Below, one piece after another: positions 34,910-47,229 of a stretch of 64,000 nucleotides of DNA. The notes under the pieces are model-generated. The model did not search any database and was not told where the DNA came from. It saw only the letters and a list, made by a program, of their open reading frames with translations. Source of the stretch: Dactylonectria macrodidyma (Eukaryota > Ascomycota > Sordariomycetes > Hypocreales > Nectriaceae); assembly GCA_020744425.1 (NCBI GenBank), contig JAGMUV010000034.1:186001-250000 (forward strand). The letters are read 5' to 3'. The number at the start of each line of letters is the position of its first letter. Positions within the stretch are counted from its first letter, which is position 1. Position numbers and translations under genes: made by a program.

Positions 34910-35195
34910 AGGCGATTATACCAGCAGAGTTATAGAATGGTCTTCTTCTGGGGTCTTCGAGACTAATAACGGGATACAATGCGAGGTTAGTAAGGAGGAT
35001 GTCCTCACATATTTGATGTTAAGAAATCACGAATATAAAGCTTCTTAAGCTGGTCTTGTGGGTTATTATTGACGACTTTTTGGAAGAAGCAAGGGAAGGT
35101 TGTCTTTGTGGTCAATGCCGGGAATCTAGTCGTATAATTGTGCCATCCTTTTCCCTGCTCTAGTTCTCTTGCTTCTGATTGGCTCAGGAGTACTT
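34910..35195 (+). pseudogene. Fragment of a MYND-finger-type gene (copy 1), 3' part only
   Basis: Matches 51780-52070 at about 85% or better over some 280 bp, in the same orientation. It encodes VIEWSSSGVFETNNGIQ, then VLTYLMLRNH and a stop near 35048, followed by shared untranslated sequence (GGTTATTATTGA, TCTTGCTTCTGATTGGCTCAGGA with a gap; cut for length). It has no start, and the zinc-finger part present in the other copy is missing. It sits between the NLR and the Helitron-linked genes. Confidence 0.8.
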
Positions 35196-35304
35196 TGTTT
35201 CTGCCTTTTACGTGTCGGAGTAGGGGTAGTAGGAGCGAGTTGATCGTCTAACAACCGCTCTGTGTCTGAACCACCGTCCGTATGATCGCTATCTGAATCG
35301 CCAG

Positions 35305-36588
35305 TTAGCTGAAGTGATAGGCGTGGAAGGGATGAGACATACCCGGACTTGGAATTGGAAGCACTGGATCGACGTCAGCTGTAGTTGGATCCAGTGGTGT
35401 ATGTTTTTCTCCAGAGCAGGCTGGCGGTTTGGTGGCCTCGCGATCTGACTGCTTGGATGGCAGTGTCGGGGAAGCAGCTTTCCTTTGCGGAGACTGCTTT
35501 TGACCGCGGATTGGAGACGAGAATGGGTTTCTGCTCGAAACGCCCCCAGGGCCAGCTGGTCGTGGCGGTGTAGGCGACTCATTGACAGGATTCGATGATG
35601 TAGGCGTGGATATATTATGTGTAGACAGGGCACTCTGTCGAACGAATTCCCAATCGTCAGGAAGAATCACCAAGATTCGGACAGTAGAATCGACGACTTG
35701 AGGGCCTTGGATAAGCTCGCGGTTAAGGACCCCTAAGACACGACCGCTACATACAATCCACGACCCTTTAGGAAAGGGGTTCACAGCTTGGCGCATCCAC
35801 CCGAGGAGAGAACTCCATGGTTGTTGCTCTACGGGGAAGAGGAGGAGGACGTGGCATACGTGTACGCCTTTGTGAGGAGGGCGATCGTTCTCTGGCACCA
35901 AGTAAGAACCCAGCTTTATGAACACCGAAGTCTTGCTCAGCGGCTCTGGCCAGACATCCTCCTTGATATGGAAAGTGTCTAGATCGACAGGACCGGCAAG
36001 AGATACATGTGCTGGAGAGCTTGGCCAGGGGGCACCTTCGTCGCTACCACCGAGGAGTCGAGGGACAATACTATGGGATTGTAGGCATCAATGACCTGTA
36101 CCAGTAGGATGTGAGAAGACGTACGGAGTCAGGCCGCCATCGCGCGGCAGTGCCAGCGCAACCTGCACAGATTGAGTTTCTTCTGTCTCCCATCCATCCA
36201 AACTTACGCCATGGAAGGTAAGCTTGTTTGGACAAAGTCGGGCGACTATGGTGAACCATTTCCCCTCCCAGTCCTCCTCCAAGGTCGCTGTTCTTGCTCC
36301 GGGGTTGAACATGGAGAGTAGCAAAGGAAGGCCCGAGATCTCGTCATCTTCAGGACTGAGGAGGCGCGGATAAAGGTCGAGAATGAACGCAGGCTGGATA
36401 AAGGGCAGGAAGGTCCCAGCCTTGAAGTTCCCTGCATTCGTATAGCGTGAGCCAGCTGGGAGGATTTCGCACTGGGCTAGGTCAGAGTGGTAGGTGATGA
36501 TGAGATCCGCACCGATCGGTCCCTGCCCACGCTTGTTTGGCAGCGGAGGTATCGGGTAAAAGACAGAGGCTGAGGAAGAAGAAGCCAT
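35305..36588 (-). CDS. Helitron-linked accessory protein, OB-fold-like
   Basis: Two exons, 36588-36125 and 36070-35305 (54-nt intron, GTACGT donor, CATAG acceptor, phase 2), 409 aa. It starts 600 bp from, and divergent to, the Helitron RepHel gene. The second exon contains FHIKEDVWPEPL, VFIKLGSYLVPEND, and SWIVCSGRVLGVLNREL followed by VRILVILPDDWEFV, a beta-rich pattern compatible with an OB fold. Some plant and animal Helitrons carry RPA-like single-strand DNA-binding proteins, so this may be the fungal counterpart (inference). The C-terminal 90 residues are Pro/Ser-rich and probably disordered (PTPPRPAGPGGVSS). An alternative is an unrelated host gene captured next to the element. Confidence 0.65.
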
Positions 36589-37185
36589 ATTGATTATAAT
36601 AGAATCATGCGCAGTATTATAAGTGAAATGAGCCTAGGAGAGCGAAGGGTAAAGGAGAAGAGAATATTTAGTCTTCTTTAGTGGGAAATGTTGGCTTGCT
36701 ATGTAGATAAATTCTGCTTTTAGTAATGCTTTGACCCTGACGTTAATGTAATATATTGCTACTGTATCTTATTTTAGAAGAAAGAAACAATAGTTGATGC
36801 CTGAGGCATTAGAGACTAACAGTTTAGCTAGATGTGAATAGCATCGTGGCTGAAATAGTATGATAGCTGAAAAGGAAAAAGCAAATAATTCCTCGTATCC
36901 TCATAACAGCTCCGTCTTCTAGCGGCAACTGCTATAGATAGTAGCGATTGCTATAGATAGCTGTGACAGTTTTTCTTATGTAAAATATTAATAGAAGTTC
37001 AGCGACTGGTATTGCTTTTAACAGTGATCTGTCGTTATGCTCCTTTAGACCTCCTCATATATTTCTCCTTCCTAGAGAAAAAGTTCATTTTAAGGAACCT
37101 ATAGAGTCCTGATATAGAACTCACCGACGTAATTTGTCACTATACGCCAATATATTTAAATAGGAGCTTCAATGAGTACTTCAGC
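36589..37185. promoter_or_regulatory. Shared A/T-rich divergent promoter region of the Helitron
   Basis: About 600 bp of A/T-rich DNA between the two divergent ATGs, containing TATA-like stretches (for example TATATTTAAATA near 37150) and a short upstream ATG frame at 37172 just ahead of the RepHel start. Confidence 0.5.
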
Positions 37186-40100
37186 ATGTCTGAATCACAT
37201 GATCCTTTTTTCCTACCCACTCCACCACAGACACAGCTGCCTAGCCAGCAGCAGCAGACGAGAACAGGACCGCAAAGTGATGAGAGTCGGGCCATACGGG
37301 AAGCAGCGCGGCAGCGGCTGGAAGAGCAAAGGCGACGCGAGCGGGAGCCGATAAGAGATCAGCGAGAGACGGCTAGACGGCTGCAGAAAGAAGAGCGCCG
37401 CCGCCAACGAGTGGAGAAACGAGCGGAGACGATCCGGCAGCGGGAAGAAGAACGCCGCCGTCAACAAGAGGAGAGGATGCGACAGCAGGAACTAGAAAGA
37501 GAACGCGACCCACAAGCTGAAGAGAAAAGACAGTGGCTGGAGAGACACCGTCGGCGTCAAGAGGAGGAGGCTCGACGTCGAGATGAGCTGGCGGCGCACA
37601 CGAGCAAGCGCCGTCAACGAGCTAGAGAGGTGACGCAGGAGCTAGATTCATCAATCCCAGAGTATGAATCCTTCTTTGGGCACTCGAGGCCTCTCAAGGG
37701 CACGAAGACTGACGATAACTAGGAGACGTCGTCGACCGAGGCAGGGTGGGCCTTCTGGCACCATCCCGGCCAAACAGGCAACTCTTCCCGACCTGATGTC
37801 CATGGAGATGATTATGCAACAAAAGGAAGCTCTGAGCAGGCTAATGCAAGCAGTAGAGCTGTCCTTCCAAGAGAAGCAAGCGGCCTCGAATCGCCGCGAT
37901 TGGTGCAACTCTGTGACCGCACAGCGTAAGATCGACACAGTTCAGTCCTTTCTGAAAGCTTTCTACGATGAAGGCAGCATGGAGATAGCAGTATGCTCGG
38001 TTTGCTATCTACAGAAGAAGCCACGGGACCTAGACCATGTCGACTGGAAAAGGGCATTGCCTGACGAGATCCGTTCAGCAATGACTAACTTACTGGTGTG
38101 TAAGAGATGCTTCCCAGATGGAGACGGCGAGACCGTAGTGCCTATATGCTTCAGCTGTCGAGCGGCTTTCGACCGAGGCAAGGTCCCGGATGCATGCATG
38201 GGGAGCACGATGCTCATCGGCTGCGAGCATCGGTATCCAGAGGAGCTGAGAGACCTTACCCCTCTCGAGGAGAAGATGATCTCTCTCAATGCGGCATATG
38301 GGTTCATCACCAAGTTCAACATCCAACGTGGCCAGGTAACCGGCCCGACGTATCGGAAGCACGTCGCAGGTCACATCACGGTATTCCCCAATGACGTGGA
38401 GTCTTTGGCTGCCACGATCCTGCCGCACCCACTTGTATCAACATTGGAGCAGGTGCATGTGATTTGGACCGGCTTAGAGCGGCCCACACCTCGAGACGTG
38501 AGCAAACTGCTTAGCGTTCGACCCGGTGCCCTCCGCACAGCTTTACAGTGGCTGCGAGCAAACAACCCCCTTTATGTCGACATCTTGATCAACGAAGAGG
38601 AGATGGAAAGTTGGGCCTTTGAAGACGGCAGCGACGTGCCAACACAAGCCTACCAACGCATGGTGAGGGAAGAAGAGACCGCAGAAGAGCTTATACGGAC
38701 AGCACAGATCGTGCCTCCAACAGATCGAGGGCAGGACCCTCCCGATCAAGCGTCGACGGTCGAGGACATTGCGATAGAGCTAGCAGAAAGATCTAGATGT
38801 ATCTCTGGACAATCTGAGCCTGCGCATGGCGTACAACAACCCCCTAGCTTGGAGGAGGCGACGGCCGAGGAAACGTCAGAGCGGGTGTTTGAGCTGTGCT
38901 CCTCGGCGATGTTCCCGATCGACGAGCAGGCTGCCTTCGCAGAGCAGGACAAGCTAGAGTTCATCAGTCTGGCGCTTCAGGCAGAGCGCCAGTTCGATGA
39001 TAGCTACGAAGGTGGTGCAGGCGAGGCCCCGTCGATGCAGGTTTATGGCTCCTCCAAGCGTCCGTTCATCCGAGTATCACATGGTCGCGAGTTCGCCGAC
39101 GGCTTTTCCCCAGACTATTTCCCAAAGACCTTCCCTAGTTGCTTCCCTTATGGCCGCGGCGGACCACGAGTGGCGGACCGGAATGAGGCGGGAGATCCAG
39201 CGAATCCCCTGATACGAGATATGACCCTGGAATCTTGGGCCAAGGTCGTTCTGCAGCGGCACGGCGGGCATTGCGCCCAACACCCTGCCTTTTCCTTCCT
39301 TGTCTTCAACATGATGGTAAGGTCCCGGAACCGGCGGATTGCCCAGGGCCGCCTGAAGCGGTCGGCTTTCCGGCGCGTCGAGGGAATACACCAGAGGCTG
39401 ACGCCTGAGCGCTTGCGCGAAGCACAAAAGGAGATGATCGAGACGGGAAAGACTACAGACAAGGACGTTATTGCACTTATGAAGGAGCTCTCACTCTACG
39501 GTAACCGGCATCCTTTATCAAACGAGAGCCGTCTATCTATGCGGAAGAAGATCTGGTCCATGATAGTGGCATTCAGCCTCACAGCCATCTGGTTTACGCT
39601 AAATCCCAATGACATCAACAACCCGGTGAAGCTGAAGCTTGCGGCGCATAGGGGACGGGATGATGAGGCCGCTAGGGCGTTGCTTCGTGCTCTAAGCACA
39701 TCGCTGCAGGTGACAACCCTCTCGGTCCACGACCCTCTCAGCTCAACGCTCTTCTTCTTTCGCGAGATCTCTCTTTTTTTCGAGCATTATGTTCGCGTCG
39801 GACAACCGTCTGTTTATGGGAATGTGAGCCATTATTATGCGACCGTCGAGACCAACGACCGCGGGGCGCTCCATCTACACGGCCTACTATGGTTAGATGG
39901 CAACCTGGCCCTATCGGATCTCGTCCGTGACATGGCCGATCCTAATCAGGGAGAATACCGGTCGAAGGTCAAGAGCTTCGTGGACGATATATTTACTGCG
40001 ACCCTGAACGAGGCCCTGGCGAAGGAGGCGGTAGCGTGCGGCAAGAAGTCTACTGTGGTCGAGCCTCAGCTGATGCACGACGCGGAGTGGTTATCGAGGG

Positions 40101-43100
40101 CGTTTGAGCGCGAGGCCAACTTTATTGCATCTCGCTGCCAGGTCCACCACCACACTGCTACGTGTATCAAGTACTCTATTAAGAAAATTTTGAAGGCGGG
40201 CTTGGAAAAGTGTAAAACGCAGCTGTGCCGGTTCCGGGCTCCCTGGAGACTTGTGCTGGAGACCGGCTTCACAGACGACGGCCTGCTCGAAGTGAAGAGA
40301 GATCATCACATGGTCAATCAGTATAACCAGAGTATGGCCATAGGACTGCGGCACAACCATGATGTATCAATGATTCTCACGCGGAAAAAAGGGCTTGCGC
40401 TGATACACTATATCTGTAACTACGCTACGAAGCTCAACGCTCCTATGTGGAAGCGACTCGCCCTTGCCGCAGAGCTATTGGACCTGGCCCAACAGCAGCA
40501 AAGGGGACCAGGCAATCCAGGTACCACGTCGACGTCGGCGATGGGAGATGAGACCAAATCGTTCTTGCTACGCGTCGCAAACCGCATTTTCACGAACAGA
40601 GAGCTCTCGCAACCCGAGGTGCTTGGCTATCTGCTCGGCTTCGGGACTGACTTCACAAACGTTCCTGCTTGGACCTGGGTGCATCTCAATTCTTTGTACT
40701 GGGCCTGCGCCAAACAGTGGCCGGGTCTACAGGAAGCGCTGCTGAAACTTGGTCGAGATCCGCAACCCGACAACATCTATTTTCAAACAGACGGCTTTAA
40801 GTTGCCCTACTTAGAAGCCTACAAACACCGCGGCCCAATTCTCCAAGACCTTTGCTTCTACGACTATATGTCCCTTGTGGTCTTGGAGAAGGAACGGTCC
40901 CACTGGAGAGGCATGACACCGATTCCTTTTCCACCAACGGCAACAGTCTGTAAAGGCTGGGTCCAACGCCTCCGAACTCTCGGCAAAACGGCGGTGCCTG
41001 TCTTTGATGGTCGTCTTACGGACGAGTTCGATGAACAAGATGAAATCTTCGTAAAGAAGTAGGTATTAAGACTCTATCATGTGAAGGAAAGTGCTTACGG
41101 GGTATTGATAGGAACGCAGTCTTGCATCTTGTCCTGTTTGTTCCTTGGGAAAGGTTTCAAAGCGAGCCAGCGGATGATATACCTGCACTTTGGCGAAGGT
41201 TCCAGGAAAGGCTAAGCGACCGAGTTCGCTCTTATGTTCGTAACATCGCTTTATTACGCGTTTCTGCAGAAGACGCTCGGGCCGACCGTAAGCTTCAAGG
41301 TCTGGACCAGGACTTTGAAGAGATCGTGGATGCGCACGCCTTTGGCGATCAAATGTGGGAGGAGGACGGCGCCAGGGCGGATGACGAGAACATCGACTCA
41401 CAGGATTATTATGACGCCTTTCTCAGCGTCCTATCCGCAGTCCGGGGGAGCGAAATCAAGGACATGCCTGTGAGTTCGGCGCTGAGATGTTTGCATGAAG
41501 AAGCGAGGGCAATCGATATGGGAGAGGATGACAACACCGCCGCCCAGCGGGGCCGACAGTTCTACACGATGCTACAAGACATTCAAGATTCACCTTTCCG
41601 GGGTACGGGCCTCCTCACCCGGGAGGAAATCGATGCGATATTGAAGGTCCAGAAGAAAGAAGACACTAGCGTGACAGCAAATATCCAGGGTATGGAGAGT
41701 AATGCGTCCTCCGCGCACGCTGATGAGCCCCATGGAAGGCCGGATGTCCCACGGCGGCCCGCTCAGGCGGAAGAAACACCAGCGAATGGAGTTGGTCCGG
41801 GGGGGCAGATGCGTCTCGAAGTCGGCCCTTATATGTCACATGTCGACATCGCTCTAGGTCTGGCGAGGCGGTGGACCTTGAACAAGCTACAGTCGATGGC
41901 GGTGCTGCTACCGGCAGTGTTCCTCGACGAGCGCGGCACTCGGCTCCAGGAAGAGGAGGGCAAGCAGCACCTCCAATACGTCGGCGGTGAAGGGGGCACG
42001 GGAAAGTCTCGCGTTATACACGCTATCAAGGACATGTTCCGGCTGAAAGGCGGCCTTCACACACTGCTCCTGACAGGCGCAAGCGGAAACGCGGCTGCAC
42101 TCATTGGCGGAGTGACCCTCCATTCGGCGTGCAACATTGGATTCGAAGACAAGACAGAGACTAGGAGGAATATATCAGAAGAAGAAAAGCTACGTTGGAA
42201 GAGCAAGACTATGTTGATCGTCGACGAGATCAGCCAGGTGGGCGGCCTCACTCTAGCATCTGTAGACAGCCGCCTGAGGCTGTATAGAGATGATGTGAAT
42301 CGCCCTTTTGGTGGGATCCCAATCGTCATCTTCTTTGGCGACTTCTTCCAGTTTGAGCCGGTCAGACAGACCAGCCTCCTCTTACCAGAGCCTAGAGAAC
42401 ACAGCAGACAGAGACCGGAGAGCTTGGCAAAGCATATAGCAGCACATAAACTGTTCCTCCAGTTTACAACCGTCGTCATGCTTCGCGAACAGGTCCGCAC
42501 CGCCGGCTGTGCAAGGTTGCGTGGCTTCCTCCGGCGTCTCCGCAATGGGCAGCAGACCGAGCTGGACTTCCAACGGCTGTGTCGTCGCCTATATAACCAA
42601 GCATCCCAGCCCTCTTTCGCCAATGGGCTGCGGGCGATCACACCTCTGAACCAAGATAGGTGGGACCTGAACATGGCAGCCATCATGCAGTGGGCTCGCG
42701 CCCAGGGTAAGCACATCTCGATCTTCGTGGCTAAGCACGACACTGAAGCGGGAAAGCGGTTGCGTGTGGAAGAGCTATGTGACGTGCTCCGGTACGGAGA
42801 CGACTCACAACTCCCAACCCCCGGGTTGTTCTTCTATGCGCAAGGGATGCCTGTAGTAGTGACCCGGAATCAGCTTACTGGGTTGAAGCTGGTCAACGGG
42901 GCGCCCTTCAAGGCAGTCGACATCTTTCCTGACCTCTCCTGCGGCACCATTGCCCTCGCTAGGGACGTGACGCTCCACCTGGGCCCCCCCGCAGCCGTTC
43001 TCCTCCAGTCGGACGATATCGCAGACCTCGCGGTACCCGGGCTTCCGAAGGGTACGCTCCTCATCAAGAGCAAAACAGTAGTTATCCCCGACTCTATGCG

Positions 43101-43584
43101 AGGGAAGAATCCTCGCTCGAGAAGCAAGCCAGGCTTTCAGTTTGTCACCTATAGAACAGGACCCCTATGCACTGCCGCCTTTGCTATGACGGACCAGAAA
43201 AGCCAGGGTAAGCAGTTCTCAGAGGTCCTTCTTAACCTCAAAGGCGTTCACGGCAGCAGCACAGCGACAAGGCCTAGTTTTATGAGCTTATACGTACAGC
43301 TTTCGAGGGCGGAGAGGTGGGAGGGGCTGTATCTCTTCCGAAGACCAGCACGAGGCGATTTTATCGAACCGAAGAACGTATTAGATGGACAAATGAGGGA
43401 CGGCGTTTACAAGCTGGAGAGGCTGGGGGACGAGACAAGGCAGCGCTTCGAACGTGACCATAGACACGAGGGCTGGTTTCAGGATTGGGATGCAATAACA
43501 GAGTCTACCTCGGTAACCGAAGCCGAGGAGGAAGACGACACTTCTCTCTGGTGCGATTCTGACGATGCTGAGGCCAAGTCATAG
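37186..43584 (+). CDS. Helitron RepHel transposase (HUH Rep + PIF1-like helicase), apparently intact
   Basis: Three exons: 37186-37661, 37723-41058 and 41112-43584; both introns (61 and 53 nt) keep phase, giving about 2,094 aa without a stop. Residues 20-150 are an Arg/Glu/Gln-rich coiled coil. A cysteine-containing region follows (VCSVCYLQKK, LVCKRCFPDGD, ICFSC). The Helitron_like_N part begins near FADGFSPDYFPKTFPSCFPYG, with the HUH motif H-L-H at residues 876-878 (GALHLHGLLWLDG) and a downstream zinc-like HHTATCIKYS. The helicase has Walker A GGEGGTGKS at about 1562, Walker B LIVDEISQV, GDFFQFEPV, and the late motif MTDQKSQGKQF...YVQLSRAE. RepHel nicks and strand-transfers DNA for rolling-circle-type transposition. 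I would test activity because nothing looks broken. Confidence 0.93.
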
Positions 43585-43703
43585 CATGCACCTTGGCAGT
43601 TACATTTATAAGCTGTAAGGCAGCAATATCCCTTAACGTCTCCTTCTCTCGCACGGGTACGATAGACTTATGATAGTAAAAGTCTGTATATCTCTTCGTC
43701 GAA

Positions 43704-43821
43704 GAAACCACAAACTTACCACCCCGACTAAAAAGAAACCGCGTAAGCCGTCGCTCACACAAGGAAGAGACCACAAACACACCACCCCGACTAAAAAGCA
43801 ACCATCTAAGCCGCCGCTCAC
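43704..43821. repeat. 62-bp period tandem pair
   Basis: Two copies sharing ACCACAAAC, CCACCCCGACTAAAAAG and TAAGCCG(T/C)CGCTCACA, just downstream of the RepHel stop codon. Confidence 0.85.
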
Positions 43822-43925
43822 AGTAAAAAGTGACAGTAAAATTATATAAATGATACCGTAAAATCGACAAAGTCTTGGCGAAACTGGTCCGTGCTTTGTA
43901 TGTGTCGGGTAAGGAGAGGCTAAAG

Positions 43926-44036
43926 AACCTTCCGGAACTTACTTCGTAGTTCCTCCAGGCACCTTCCGGAACTTACTTCGTAGTTCCTCCAGGCAAAGGA
44001 ACCTTCCGGAACTTACTTCGTAGTTCCTCCAGGCAA
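43926..44036. repeat. Hairpin-forming tandem repeat (three units), also found at 53396
   Basis: Three units of 35-41 bp, each containing GGAACTTACTTCGTAGTTCC, where GGAACT pairs with AGTTCC around an 8-base loop, followed by TCCAGGCA. Two more units lie at 53396-53483, about 9.4 kb away. Confidence 0.92.
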
Positions 44037-44772
44037 AGGAGGAAGGAGAGAATGTGGGCGTGGGTGTCGATGCCTTTTAGACTAGGCACTATCGCCGGTG
44101 ATGTCATAGATATGGCATCACTAAGATCCTCGCTGCCTCCAACCCCAACCTGATATATATCCTTCGTGGGTATTTATTACCCTACTAGCTATACTATTTA
44201 TTACTTGTTATTGCTGTTTTCTCTGATCGGCTCGGTCCTATTCTCTTTTAAAGCTCTCTAGTGTCTAGTAATAATTGTAGATAATTCTTAAACATTCGAT
44301 CTAAAGGAAGATAAATTTAACCCAGCCCCTATAACCCTCTGAGAATAAAGGAAATAAAAAAAAAAAAAATTGTTATATTAATAGCTAAGGAGCGCATAGC
44401 CTAGTCCACGGAAATATGCAGGATCTATATTATATACTTTTCCTGGGATCATAGTGGCCCATGTCCCTCTGTTGATCTCTGATGATCCCCTGATGGATCG
44501 TCCTAGATTATAGGCGTCTGTCACGGGCCAGATGAGATCAACTCAAGAGGTAATGCCACTGTATTGCGAGAATACTACGATGAAGAGGAAAGAGAAAGCG
44601 GGCAGGCGCGTGGACGCGGAGACGCGTTGATAGTCCCTGTGGCCTGCCCCGTGCGTCCTAGTTACGTATCGACCCCACCCTGGGTCCAGCACTCCAGACG
44701 CTCCCGTCACAGCGTCCCGCGGTGATCTAGTATGATCCTTCCTGATCGGTACTTGGGGTACTCCGTATTGCT

Positions 44773-45520
44773 GTGCTTAGTCAACGTTCTACAATCTCAG
44801 ACCGCCTGGTTCAGGTTAGGTGGCGCATGCCGGGAAGAATCGGAAAATACTCGAAGATGATAGACACGGCACTACCTGGCAAGCATACCCGTACTCTATA
44901 TGACCTGCTGAAGAGGAAAGAAGCAGAGGTGCTGGTCCAGCTCCGCACCGGAATGGCAAGACTAAATAGCTTTCTGCACAACATCGGCGCAGTGGAATCG
45001 GATATGTGCGAATGTGGTCAAGCATCCGAGACAGTTGCACATTTTCTATTCAGATGCACAAAGTGGACAAAGCAACGGGAAGGCGTGCTGAAATGCCCAC
45101 AAACAAAGATGGGAAACCTCTCGTTCTTCTTGGGAGGAAAGGCAGCGTCTGACGAGGACAAATGGGCACCAGATATGCGGGCAGTACGGGCAACGATCAA
45201 ATTTGCCATTGCAACGGGGAGGCTTAACATGGACTAGAAGCCTCAGGCACACTAACTATGCAGATCAATCCCTACTAACATCATACAGTCTCATTTTGAC
45301 AGACCGGGCTTCAGCTGCTGAAGATAGGATGCTGAACACTTGCGGAAATTGGCCTTCAAGCAGGCCTGTCACGACATATACACCAGATTGGACCAGTTAG
45401 TAAAAGTGAAATTTTGGGGCTTCGGGTGATTATGGAAGAACTGTACGAAACGAAAATAGCTTAGCGCAAAGGCCCTCTGGGGTGTGTCCCCCCGGGCGAA
45501 ATAAAATCCTTACCTTACCT
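44773..45520 (+). mobile_element. LINE (Tad-like) 3' fragment
   Basis: A 5'-truncated non-LTR element: bases 44773-45237 encode the last 150 residues of the polyprotein, including the zinc-knuckle CECGQASETVAHFLFRC and the end GRLNMD. Then follow about 240 bp of 3' UTR and an end with GGTGTGTCCCCCCGGGCGA, AATAAAAT and a short CCTTA repeat tail near 45500-45525. The same C-terminal domain occurs at 59177-59581. The frame is open but has no RT or endonuclease. Confidence 0.85.
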
Positions 45521-45564
45521 TAGGTGGCGCATGGGTCGAGAGATTAGAAGAGATCAGTGACGAC

Positions 45565-47229
45565 TTAGGTCTTCATGGTGATAGTATAGGTTTGGAGCAG
45601 CTTGGCTACGGCCTCGTGCCCGTTCGCTGCTGCCCGCGATAGCGGTGTCTGACCATCGCCATCTTTGACCTCTAGGTCAGCGCCTTTCTCGAGAAGCAGC
45701 TTGGCTACAGCCTCGTGCCCGTACGCTGCTGCCCACGATAGCGGTGTCTGACCATCGCCATCTTTAGCCTCTAGGTCAGCGCCTTTCTCGAGAAGCAGCT
45801 TGGCTACGGCCTCATGCCCCCTGTCGGCTGCCCACGATAGCGGTGTCTGACCGTAGCCATGATCTTTAGCCTCTAGGTCAGCGCCTTTCTCGAGAAGCAG
45901 CTTCGCTACGGCCTCATGCCCCCTGTCGGCTGCCCACGATAGCGGTGTCTGACCGTAGCCATGATCTTTAGCCTCTAGGTCAGCGCCTTTCTCGAGAAGC
46001 AGCTTCGCTACAGCCTCATGCCCGTTCGCTACTGCCCGCAATAGCGGTGTCCAACCGGAGCCATCTTTAGCCTCTAGATCGGCGCCTTTCTCGAGGAGCA
46101 GCTTGGCTATGGCCTCCTGCCCTTTCTCGGCTGCCCGCAATAGCGGTGTCCGACCGTCGCCATCTTTGGCCTCTAGGTCGGCGCCTTTCTCGAGAAGCAG
46201 CTGGGCTATGGTCTTCCGCCCGCACTCGGCTACCCGCGATAGCGGTGTCCGACCGTCGCCATTTTTAGCCTCTAGGTCGGCGCCTTTCTCGAGAAGCAGC
46301 TTGACCACGGCCTCGTGCCCGTTCCATGCTGCCCGCGATAGCGGTGCCTGACCCCAGCGATCTTTAGCCTCTAGGTCAGCGCCTTTCTCGAGAAGCAGCT
46401 TGGCTACGGCCGCCCGCCCGCACTCGGCTGCCCACGATAGCGGTGCCTGACCCCAACGATCTTCGGCCTCTAGGTCGGCGCCTTTCTCGAGAAGCAGCTC
46501 GACCACGGTCTCGTGCCCGCTCGCGGCTGCCCACGATAGCGGTGTCCGACCGTTGCCATTTTTTGCCTCTAGGTCGGCGCCTTTCTCGAGAAGCAGCTTG
46601 GCTACGGCCTCGTGCCCGTTCGCGGCTGCCTCCGATAGCGGTGTCCGACCGGAGGCTTCTTTAGCCTCTAGGTCGGCGCCTTTCTCAAGAAGCAGCTTGG
46701 CTACAGCCGCATGCCCGTTCCCTGCTGCCTGCGATAGCGGTGCCTGACCCCAGCGATCTTTAGCCTCTAGGTCAGCGCCTTTCTCGAGAAGCAGCTTAAC
46801 CACGGCCTCGTGATTTCGTATGGCTGCCCATAATAGCGGTGTCCGACCGGAGGCTTCTTTAGCCTCTAGGTCGGCGCCTTTCTCAAGGAGTAGCTTGGCT
46901 ATGGCCTCGTGCCCGTTCCATGCTGCCCATAATAGTGGTGTCCAACCGTCGCCATCTTTAGCCTCTAGGTCGGCGCCTTTCTCGAGAAGCAGCTTAACCA
47001 CGGCCTCGTGATTTCGTATGGCTGCCCATAATAGCGGTGTCCGACCGGAGGCTTCTTTAGCCTCTAGGTCGGCGCCTTTCTCAAGGAGTAGCTTGGCTAT
47101 GGCCTCGTGCCCTCTCTCAGCTGCCCGCAATAGCGGTGTCCAACCAGAGCCATCTTCGACCTCTAGGTCAGCGCCTTTCTCGAGAAGCAGCTCGACCTCG
47201 GCCTCGTCCCCCATCTCTACTGCTGGCAA
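45565..47229 (-). repeat. 99-bp tandem repeats encoding ankyrin units
   Basis: About 17 tandem 99-bp units (two adjacent ones are 102 bp and almost identical). Sixteen copies encode LLLEKGADLE without change. DNA-level identity is very high, including silent positions. Confidence 0.95.

Larger units (their letters stand above)
35250..43880 (+). mobile_element. Autonomous Helitron (ends not resolved)
   Basis: Defined by the intact RepHel gene (37186-43584) and the divergent OB-fold-like gene (36588-35305). The left end must lie between about 35195, where the duplicated MYND fragment loses similarity, and 35305. The right end lies downstream of 43584, perhaps before the hairpin repeats at 43926. 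Helitrons insert between A and T without target duplication, begin TC and end CTRR after a hairpin; I could not pick these ends with confidence. GC content is high and the frame is open, so no RIP damage is visible. Confidence 0.75.
43585..44772. other. Helitron 3' flank with tandem and hairpin repeats
   Basis: Contains two 56-bp units spaced 62 bp apart (43704-43759 and 43766-43821), the three hairpin repeats at 43926-44036, an A run near 44360, and then DNA leading into the LINE fragment. No gene supported. Confidence 0.6.

Noticed and set aside
35195..35305. Exact Helitron 5' TC end
   Set aside because: Several TC dinucleotides next to A/T exist; without a second copy or an empty site none can be chosen.
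45565..47229. CRISPR-like array because of regular repeats
   Set aside because: Repeats are coding, contiguous and lack spacers; the genome is eukaryotic.
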